From Thermoplasmata archaeon M9B1D (GTDB lineage: Archaea > Thermoplasmatota > E2 > DHVEG-1): 8,774 nt of DNA. Each line of letters begins with the position of its first letter. The first letter of the stretch is position 1. The notes beneath the pieces were generated by a model, which was not told the DNA's origin, searched no databases, and saw only the letters and a list, made by a program, of their open reading frames with translations. Shown here piece after piece: positions 1 to 4,720 of the stretch. The position numbers were made by a program, and so were the translations under genes. Where the stretch lies: assembly GCA_002900535.1 (NCBI GenBank), contig MUGC01000044.1, positions 1 to 8,774 of the forward strand, given 5' to 3'.

Positions 1-1
1 C

Positions 2-172
2 ATTGAGATTTCAAAAAGAAGGGTTATTACCCCTGTTGGTGAAAATGATTTTATCGCAATTTCTCGTGGTTATTACCTTCCAGATAATACTAAAAGATGG
101 AGATCATCTATTGCACTTCCAAATGAAAAAGAAAAACGAGAGCAAATTGCAAAGCTAATAAAATCTTTATAA
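2..172 (+). CDS. C-terminal fragment of an unidentified protein
   Basis: An open frame enters from the left edge and ends at TAA 170-172, giving 56 residues of a protein whose start lies outside the window. The visible part is basic and ends in a helix-like stretch (residues around EKEKREQIAKLIKSL). The order of strand (DFIAISRGYYLP), basic segment (NTKRW) and C-terminal helix loosely recalls PC4-like single-strand DNA-binding domains, but no diagnostic motif is present and I do not assign it. A T7 run follows the stop directly, so the reading frame ends where a transcript would be expected to end. Confidence is good that it is coding and low for any function. Confidence 0.6.
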   Translation: MEISKRRVITPVGENDFIAISRGYYLPDNTKRWRSSIALPNEKEKREQIAKLIKSL

Positions 173-197
173 TTTTTTTAAAATCTTAAATCTTTTT
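173..197 (+). terminator. T-rich terminator after the first gene
   Basis: Seven T residues (173-179) follow the stop codon directly, with a second run of five T at 193-197. Archaeal RNA polymerase terminates at such T-runs without needing a hairpin. No strong hairpin precedes it. Confidence 0.5.
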
Positions 198-228
198 CGG
201 TAGATTAAAGTACAACACAAGATATTTT

Positions 229-792
229 ATGTTTGTGTTTTTTAAAGTAGAACGTTCACAAAATTTGGTATACATCGCTATCGCAATTTTTATAATTATT
301 CTCATTGTTCTCACCGTTATTTTTAGCAGCAATCAGCTAACTCAAGCATATATAAGTCACGAATATCTATCTAATGGTTGGATTGATTCAGGTGAACGTA
401 ATTATGAAGAAAGTTTCCTTGGTTTAGAAAAACAAGCAACTTTTAAATATAAAATTGATGAAAGCTATGATACGTCCTATCCTGCTTTTCTCACAGTTAC
501 GAGTATCAAGACTATTTTTATGATAAATGAAGAAGAATTACTTAGTAAAACAATCGAAATAATTAATCTTGCTTCAAAAGAGAAAAATATTACTATTGAT
601 AAGGATTCGAAAATTGAGGGTGAAAGAATTCTTAATAACCGACATGGAACGTTTTATGTAATATTTAATGGAACTTATAACTCAAATAATGTATCTGAAA
701 GTATAAAAATAATTGGTGAAACCTGGAACTGTCCCATATCAGGAAAATCGGTTATTTGCATAGGTGTTGCTCAGATAACTGATAATTACTGA
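229..792 (+). CDS. Membrane-anchored hypothetical protein with extracytoplasmic domain
   Basis: This is a 187-residue protein I do not recognise. Residues 13-33 form one strong hydrophobic helix (VYIAIAIFIIILIVLTVIF), preceded by basic residues (K6, R9), so the short N-terminus is probably cytoplasmic and the remaining ~150 residues outside. That part is mixed alpha/beta, with N-glycosylation sequons at N120, N147 and N154 and a Cys pair at C168 and C177 that could form a disulfide. There is no cleavage site, so it is likely a signal anchor. The ATG has no Shine-Dalgarno sequence, which fits a leaderless or weakly led message; a GTG two codons later is a possible alternative. It is convergent with the UPF0179 gene. 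Coding status is well supported, function unknown. Confidence 0.75.
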   Translation: MFVFFKVERSQNLVYIAIAIFIIILIVLTVIFSSNQLTQAYISHEYLSNGWIDSGERNYEESFLGLEKQATFKYKIDESYDTSYPAFLTVTSIKTIFMINEEELLSKTIEIINLASKEKNITIDKDSKIEGERILNNRHGTFYVIFNGTYNSNNVSESIKIIGETWNCPISGKSVICIGVAQITDNY

Positions 793-796
793 AATA

Positions 797-820
797 ATAG
801 ATAAAAATGGGCTTATCTAT
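797..820. terminator. Inverted repeat between convergent genes
   Basis: ATAGATAA (797-804) and TTATCTAT (813-820) are perfect 8-bp inverted arms around an 8-nt loop, starting five bases after the TGA of the upstream gene. The position between convergent genes suggests a transcript-end structure, but the stem is AT-only and weak and no long T-run follows on the plus strand. Confidence 0.4.
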
Positions 821-837
821 AATGTAAATTGCCACAG

Positions 838-856
838 ATAAAAAAAGAATTTTTAT
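838..856 (-). terminator. T-rich terminator of the egsA-UPF0179 operon
   Basis: Read on the minus strand, the UPF0179 stop codon is followed by an AT-rich stretch and then a run of seven T (complement of A840-A846). This is the usual archaeal intrinsic terminator form and would end the two-gene operon. Confidence 0.5.
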
Positions 857-1282
857 TTATTCTTCTTTAAGCTCTACCTTATTTAATTCATATCCAAGTG
901 GGCATTCTATTTCTTCAAAAATCTTTACAATTGTATAATTTTTATCTTTTTGAATATTAGTACTACAGACATCATAATTTGCACAACCAATTCCATTACA
1001 ACTTTTTTTTTCGATTTTAATCGTCGCTCCTTCATTTATATTTTTATCTACAGATGTTACAATTGGCAATTCTTCTACTTCAATAACTGCTGCGGTACCT
1101 TCATGAATATTACAGTTATGTTTTTTATCCCTGACATTAGTAATTTTATATCTTCTACCTGATTTAAGATTAAAACAAACAGTTTTAAGTTTACAATTTC
1201 TACATTCGTTATTTGGTCCTAAATAAATAAACTCCGCATCTTTTTTTGCAAGTTTTTCACCAATAAGCGTCACTAAAGGCAT
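857..1282 (-). CDS. UPF0179 family Cys-rich protein
   Basis: This 141-residue protein matches the archaeal UPF0179 family from its N-terminus (LVTLIGEKLAK), the GP.NECRNC.LK.VCFNL segment, the basic GRRYKI strand and the IHEGTAAVIEVEE region. It has eight cysteines: C27, C30, C36, C57 and C95, C100, C106, C127. The two sets follow the same pattern, C-x(2/4)-C-x5-C-x20-C, and the sequence between them aligns, so the protein looks like an internal duplication with two metal or Fe-S sites. No biochemical role is known to me. It starts two bases after the egsA stop, with a GGAG ribosome site inside the end of egsA, so the two genes are almost certainly co-transcribed and translationally linked. 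The family call is strong; metal binding is inference. Confidence 0.9.
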   Translation of the reverse strand: MPLVTLIGEKLAKKDAEFIYLGPNNECRNCKLKTVCFNLKSGRRYKITNVRDKKHNCNIHEGTAAVIEVEELPIVTSVDKNINEGATIKIEKKSCNGIGCANYDVCSTNIQKDKNYTIVKIFEEIECPLGYELNKVELKEE

Positions 1283-1284
1283 AT

Positions 1285-2373
1285 TTATATTACTCCTGTA
1301 ATTTTAGCAACTCTTTTAGCAGCATCCATTGTAAGACCTGTTTCTCCTAAAATAGTGTATCTTTCCGGTCTGATTTCATGTGCTTTTACTAATGCTTCTA
1401 TTATTTTTTTCTTGGAAACACCCAGTTCTTCAGATGTAGTAGGTGCACCAATTTTTTGAAGAGAATCTACTATCTCCTCCCAATCTCCTCCATGTAAATA
1501 TACCATCATTATTGATCCTATCCCACATTGTTCACCATGCATTGGTGTTTTATGTCTTCTTCCTTTAAGCATGATGCCGGGTCCTAGATGATCAAGCATA
1601 TGAGAAAACATATGTTCAGCACCTGATGCGGGCCGTGTACTACCAGCAACACTCATTGCAACACCTGAAACAATCATTGCTTTAACACCAAACCATGCTG
1701 ATTCTTCTCTATCTGGTTTTATATCACTCGCGTTATCGATTATCATCTCAGCCGCGGTTTTAGCAAGAACTGCACCGTGTGTACTAAATTCTTCGCCTTT
1801 AAGCCTATGTGCAAGTTCCCAATCCATAACAGCTGAAATATTAGAGATTACATCTGCGCATCCTGATGCAAGCATTTTATAAGGCGCTTTCATAATTATT
1901 TTAGTATCAGCAAGAACTGCTAAAGGTGACACAGCTGTTTTTGATATAGATCCTTTACTATGTTTAAGGGATGCTCTAGGTGAAGCGATTCCATCATGCG
2001 CAGCAGAAGTTGGTACACTTACAAATGGTTTTTTCAACTCATATGCTGCAAGTTTTGTTACATCAATAACGCTTCCACCACCAACACCCAACAATAAATT
2101 AATTTTATTTTTATAAGCAAAGTTAATAACCCTATTTACATCATTTACTGTTGGAGCAGATACTAATTTTTCTTTTACTTCATAATTTGCTTTAATTAGA
2201 GTTTTTTTAATTTCTTCGCCAGATAATTTTTTTGTTTTTTTATCTGCAACAATTAAAACAGAGTGTCCACTACCAATTCTGTCGCATAGTTCTGCGATTT
2301 GCCCTGTTGTATTATGGCCAACTATTATTTCTCTTGGAAATACCATTGTTTTTGATTTTGTAAAACGTTCCAT
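1285..2373 (-). CDS. egsA: sn-glycerol-1-phosphate dehydrogenase
   Basis: This cytoplasmic enzyme reduces dihydroxyacetone phosphate to sn-glycerol 1-phosphate with NAD(P)H, the first committed step of archaeal ether-lipid synthesis. The 362 residues match the expected length. The N-terminal Rossmann-like half carries GVGGGSVIDVTK (96-107) and the signature PTSAAHDGIASP (121-132). The likely zinc ligands in the helical half are D174 (GCAD), H254 (GAEH) and H279 (PMHGE), in the same order as in glycerol dehydrogenase relatives. All catalytic positions I can check are intact. The start at the ATG complementary to 2371-2373 lies about 28 bases from a TATA element, so the message is probably leaderless. 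It heads the minus-strand operon with the UPF0179 gene. The assignment is secure. Confidence 0.96.
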   Translation of the reverse strand: MERFTKSKTMVFPREIIVGHNTTGQIAELCDRIGSGHSVLIVADKKTKKLSGEEIKKTLIKANYEVKEKLVSAPTVNDVNRVINFAYKNKINLLLGVGGGSVIDVTKLAAYELKKPFVSVPTSAAHDGIASPRASLKHSKGSISKTAVSPLAVLADTKIIMKAPYKMLASGCADVISNISAVMDWELAHRLKGEEFSTHGAVLAKTAAEMIIDNASDIKPDREESAWFGVKAMIVSGVAMSVAGSTRPASGAEHMFSHMLDHLGPGIMLKGRRHKTPMHGEQCGIGSIMMVYLHGGDWEEIVDSLQKIGAPTTSEELGVSKKKIIEALVKAHEIRPERYTILGETGLTMDAAKRVAKITGVI

Positions 2374-2377
2374 ATCT

Positions 2378-2398
2378 CACGGGTAAACCACGGGTTTA
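2378..2398. promoter_or_regulatory. Operator-like repeats next to the egsA start
   Basis: TAAACC (2384-2389) and GGTTTA (2393-2398) are perfect 6-bp inverted arms around ACG. Overlapping them, CACGGGT occurs twice as a direct repeat at 2378-2384 and 2389-2395, offset by 11 bp, about one helical turn. The element lies between the TATA box and the egsA start, touches the TATA box, and is GC-richer than its surroundings. That is where an archaeal repressor would block initiation. No regulator is visible nearby, so the role is inferred. Confidence 0.4.
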
Positions 2399-2406
2399 AT
2401 ATATTA
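2397..2406. promoter_or_regulatory. Palindromic TATA box shared by egsA and the DUF63 gene
   Basis: TAATATATTA is a perfect palindrome near the midpoint of the 58-bp gap between the two divergent start codons. Its centre is about 28 bases from the egsA ATG and about 30 bases from the DUF63 ATG. With archaeal TATA-to-start spacing of roughly 25 bases, both messages would begin within a few bases of their start codons, which agrees with the absence of Shine-Dalgarno sites. On the minus-strand side the element is preceded by an A-rich, BRE-like stretch (complement of 2407-2412); the plus-strand side has no clear BRE, so egsA may be the stronger direction. Confidence 0.6.
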
Positions 2407-2431
2407 TTTTTTCCTTTCCTACAAAGAAATT

Positions 2432-3469
2432 ATGAAAATTACGAAAGAAATATGGAAAAATAAAGAGAAAATCTTGATATATTCAATTTTAATAGTAATC
2501 CTTATCGTAATATTTGGAGTAGTAATGTTCCCATCCGTTTTTTATGACCAATGGATATGGAGATATTACTGGGGGCCTGTTGTTGCTGATGCATCTGGAG
2601 GATTCGCAACATATAACGGTGTTGTAGCTCATGAAGGTTATACAATGATTTCAGAGATAACTTATGGAATTATCATGATTTTGGCTTTGTATGTAATTTA
2701 CAGGCTTTTAAAAAAACTTGATATAGAGATAAATTGGCGTTTCGCTCTTGCGTTAATGCCTTATATTTTATTTGGTCCAATAAGCCGTGTTTTAGAAGAT
2801 ACCGGCTATTTTCAGGAACCAATTGTATATTGGTATATTTCACCTTTAATATATCTTCAAATAGCAATTTTTACAATTTTGTTTTTACTTTTAGGATACT
2901 ATTTGGAGAAAAAATATTTTTCATCAGGTATTACAGTGAATAAAATATTATTTCTTGGAGGTCTTATCTTTTTAGTTCCATCTTTATATCTTATAACCAG
3001 TTGGATTCTTGGATATCGATGGGGTAGTACCAACGGTGTACGATTTGATGTTTTTTTAATAGTTTTAGCATTTGTTTTTTTAATTGTTGGACTTGTGTAT
3101 CTTGTTGCTTATATTAATAGGAAAAAAAAACATTTTCAAGTTTATAGAAACCCTTTAAATCTTGCGATGCTTTCTGGGCATCTTTTAGATGGAATCACAA
3201 GTTATATTAGTATTAAAGATCCATTTTCTATGGGTCTTAATTATGCTGAGAAACATCCAGCATCTAATTTTTTACTTGAGATTTGGGGTCCTTTGTTTCC
3301 AATTATGAAATTTTTATTGATTATAATTGTGATTTATATGTTTGATGTTTACTTAAAAAATGAATTAAAGAATTATGTGACTCTTACTAATCTTTTAAAA
3401 ATTGTTATTCTTATTCTTGGTTTTTCACCAGGACTTCGTGATCTTTTAAGGGTTACAATGGGTGTCTAA
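2432..3469 (+). CDS. DUF63 family multi-pass membrane protein
   Basis: This 345-residue integral membrane protein matches archaeal DUF63, recognisable from NGVVAHEGYTMISEITYG, SRVLEDTGYF, GHLLDGITSY, YAEKHP and the C-terminal GLRDLLR. About eight or nine hydrophobic segments can be seen, roughly at 14-36, 71-93, 104-118, 131-157, 171-193, 205-228, 243-260, 285-305 and 319-338. Polar residues in or next to the membrane, R119, E122, D123, H250, D253, E273, H275, R336 and D337, look like family-conserved positions and would suit an enzyme or transporter active site. Function is unknown. It is transcribed divergently from egsA through a shared promoter, and no Shine-Dalgarno precedes the ATG, so a leaderless message is likely. 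The downstream gene has its own promoter directly after this stop. Confidence 0.88.
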   Translation: MKITKEIWKNKEKILIYSILIVILIVIFGVVMFPSVFYDQWIWRYYWGPVVADASGGFATYNGVVAHEGYTMISEITYGIIMILALYVIYRLLKKLDIEINWRFALALMPYILFGPISRVLEDTGYFQEPIVYWYISPLIYLQIAIFTILFLLLGYYLEKKYFSSGITVNKILFLGGLIFLVPSLYLITSWILGYRWGSTNGVRFDVFLIVLAFVFLIVGLVYLVAYINRKKKHFQVYRNPLNLAMLSGHLLDGITSYISIKDPFSMGLNYAEKHPASNFLLEIWGPLFPIMKFLLIIIVIYMFDVYLKNELKNYVTLTNLLKIVILILGFSPGLRDLLRVTMGV

Positions 3470-3477
3470 TCTATACG

Positions 3478-3540
3478 TGACAATTAATGGCATAGTATTT
3501 ATATACTCCCATTTGGATTTGTATCTGTAAGAAGTGGAGG
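3478..3540 (+). promoter_or_regulatory. Promoter and leader of the first small secreted protein (copy A)
   Basis: A classical TATA element, TTTATATA at 3498-3505, lies 44 bases upstream of the ATG at 3549, which predicts transcription start near 3527 and a leader of about 22 nt. GGAGGT (3536-3541) is a strong Shine-Dalgarno seven bases before the ATG. Bases 3478-3527 match 4086-4135 at 45 of 50 positions without gaps. This includes the segment downstream of the TATA (ATTTGGATTTGTATCTG), which TBP binding alone does not require. Confidence 0.75.
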
Positions 3541-3548
3541 TAAAAAAT

Positions 3549-4022
3549 ATGAATAGAAAAATTATTGGAATAATATCTTTTTTACTGCTGATTTTGCTTT
3601 TAACACCTGTAATAAATAGTCAATATGTGACAAAAAATAATAACTCTGGTAAATCATCTATAGATTGGCATACAACATTTTATGCATCAATATATATTAA
3701 ATTAGATTCAGATACATCTCAAATAGAAGATATAATAAATAACTGGAATAATCCACCAAAGCATTTTCTAACAAATATAGATGTATTAATACCAGATGCC
3801 AATTATGAAGATGGAAATTTGTTGTTTATTCACCCTTTAAGATCAGTTATTGGTGAATGGTTTGATCTTGGTTCTTTTTTTAATCCTATATCGCCAAAAG
3901 ATACTACACTTGTTTATATCTCAATTTTGTGGTGTGATCTGCACTATTCTTCAACTAATAGTGAATCATCTGAAGAGTTTGTAATAGAAGGAATAGGCCC
4001 ATTAATATCTTGGAGAAACTAA
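3549..4022 (+). CDS. Small secreted protein of unknown function
   Basis: This 157-residue protein has a clear Sec signal peptide: basic start (MNRK), hydrophobic core at about 5-19, then a polar region with a likely cleavage near S24. The mature part (~130 residues) has no membrane segment and alternates strands with Asp/Asn-rich turns, with a single Cys at C129. I chose ATG 3549 over an in-frame GTG at 3534 because GGAGGT at 3536-3541 is ideally spaced for the ATG and would lie inside the coding region of the longer form. No family is recognised. It has its own promoter, a near copy of the one before the next gene, suggesting both are expressed under the same condition. Its C-terminal strands (LVYISILW, then GIGPLISW) faintly resemble the end of the next protein. 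Confidence 0.75.
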   Translation: MNRKIIGIISFLLLILLLTPVINSQYVTKNNNSGKSSIDWHTTFYASIYIKLDSDTSQIEDIINNWNNPPKHFLTNIDVLIPDANYEDGNLLFIHPLRSVIGEWFDLGSFFNPISPKDTTLVYISILWCDLHYSSTNSESSEEFVIEGIGPLISWRN

Positions 4023-4059
4023 TCATCACCAACATTCTATAATAATTAGCAATTATCTC

Positions 4060-4065
4060 TTTTTT
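4060..4065 (+). terminator. T-run terminator
   Basis: Six T residues lie about 40 bases after the stop codon and about 20 bases before the next promoter block. This position would separate the two small secreted-protein transcripts. Confidence 0.4.
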
Positions 4066-4085
4066 CATATTATTTCGTCAATATA

Positions 4086-4148
4086 TGACAATTAGTAGCA
4101 TAGTTTTTATATACTTCTATTTGGATTTGTATCTGAGAGAGGCAGAGG
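4086..4148 (+). promoter_or_regulatory. Promoter and leader of the second small secreted protein (copy B)
   Basis: This is the second copy of the block at 3478-3527, with five mismatches over 50 bases (4086-4135). TTTATATA is at 4106-4113, about 42 bases before the ATG at 4152, predicting a leader under 20 nt. Purine-rich GAGAGAGG (4135-4142) and GAGG (4145-4148) are candidate Shine-Dalgarno sites; the first has better spacing. After the shared 50 bases the two leaders diverge. Confidence 0.75.
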
Positions 4149-4151
4149 AAT

Positions 4152-4541
4152 ATGTGGAAAAAAATAGTTGGTGTGTTTGTATGTTTCTTGTTTTTATTCT
4201 CTGCATTACCCGCAATTACTATTACTGGAGCTATTAAAATAGATAATGAACCATTATCGGAGATAAAAGATTTTAGCAATAATTTACTACCAGATCGTTA
4301 TCTCTTTGGAATATGCGTTGGGACATTTGTATATAATGGAATAGAATATGATGGTGGATTTTGGTGGTATAATGTTACTCCAATAAATCTTAGATTTTTT
4401 GCATTAATATATGTTATTGAAAATTACTATTTCCTAAATGAACCGATTACTGAAAATCCTGCTTATATTAATAAAGATGTTTTTAAGCATGGTTTTGTTG
4501 GTATTCATTTTATGTTTATATGGGGTGGTTCCACCTTTTAG
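4152..4541 (+). CDS. Small secreted protein of unknown function
   Basis: This 129-residue protein begins with a typical signal peptide (MWKK, hydrophobic core at about 5-18, ALPA at 18-21; cleavage near 21-27). The mature part is about 100 residues, rich in aromatic residues (GGFWWYNVTP at 68-77, ENYYFLNEP at 90-98), with one sequon at N74 and a final hydrophobic strand GFVGIHFMFIWGG. No family is recognised. There is no membrane helix after the signal, so it is probably released or associated with the surface. The promoter is a duplicate of that of the previous gene, while the proteins are barely similar beyond the signal-peptide type. The frame is intact. A shifted frame continues to 4629, but nothing shows that it belongs to this protein. 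Confidence 0.7.
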   Translation: MWKKIVGVFVCFLFLFSALPAITITGAIKIDNEPLSEIKDFSNNLLPDRYLFGICVGTFVYNGIEYDGGFWWYNVTPINLRFFALIYVIENYYFLNEPITENPAYINKDVFKHGFVGIHFMFIWGGSTF

Positions 4542-4633
4542 AATACCTCGAGTATATGTTGTTGAATATATGTTTCGTTTAAAGTTCATATTGAAATTAA
4601 ATCAAATTAACATTTTGTTGTTTATCTAGGTTG

Positions 4634-4641
4634 TTTTTTTT
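4634..4641 (+). terminator. T8 terminator
   Basis: Eight consecutive T, followed by a further T-rich stretch to about 4648, lie 93 bases after the stop and before the promoter of the next gene. This is a typical archaeal termination signal. The 178-bp gap that holds it (4542-4720) otherwise contains only the next promoter and leader. Confidence 0.5.
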
Positions 4642-4665
4642 ATTTTGTTACATATGTTATTAAGG

Positions 4666-4714
4666 ATAAAATATAAGAATACCTAACATATAAATTATAG
4701 TAAACTTGTGGGGG
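4666..4714 (+). promoter_or_regulatory. Promoter and ribosome site of the propeller protein gene
   Basis: ATAAAATATAAG at 4666-4677 is the best TATA candidate and predicts initiation near 4698, giving a leader of about 23 nt like the two upstream genes. ATATAAAT at 4688-4695 is a second candidate, but it would place the start on top of the ribosome site. A GGGGG run at 4710-4714, followed by A, serves as the Shine-Dalgarno for ATG 4721. The 50-bp block of the two upstream promoters is not present here. Confidence 0.5.
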
Positions 4715-4720
4715 AAATTT

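Noticed and set aside
950..1162. Plus-strand open frame of 70 codons opposite the UPF0179 gene
   Set aside because: Its Ile/Thr/Phe-rich translation is the complement of the conserved UPF0179 coding sequence, and no start signal precedes it.
3534..3548. In-frame GTG start upstream of the first small secreted protein
   Set aside because: It overlaps the Shine-Dalgarno GGAGGT that is correctly spaced for ATG 3549, and it would put extra acidic residues before the signal peptide.
4438..4629. Open frame of 63 codons overlapping the end of the second small secreted gene, possibly a frameshifted continuation
   Set aside because: It has no ribosome site or promoter, most of its length lies inside the other gene, and its tail is a low-complexity AT-driven translation. 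The 129-residue frame ends naturally with a strand like those of its neighbours.
4706..4720. In-frame TTG start upstream of the propeller protein
   Set aside because: It would place the G-run ribosome site inside the coding sequence; ATG 4721 gives a standard signal peptide.
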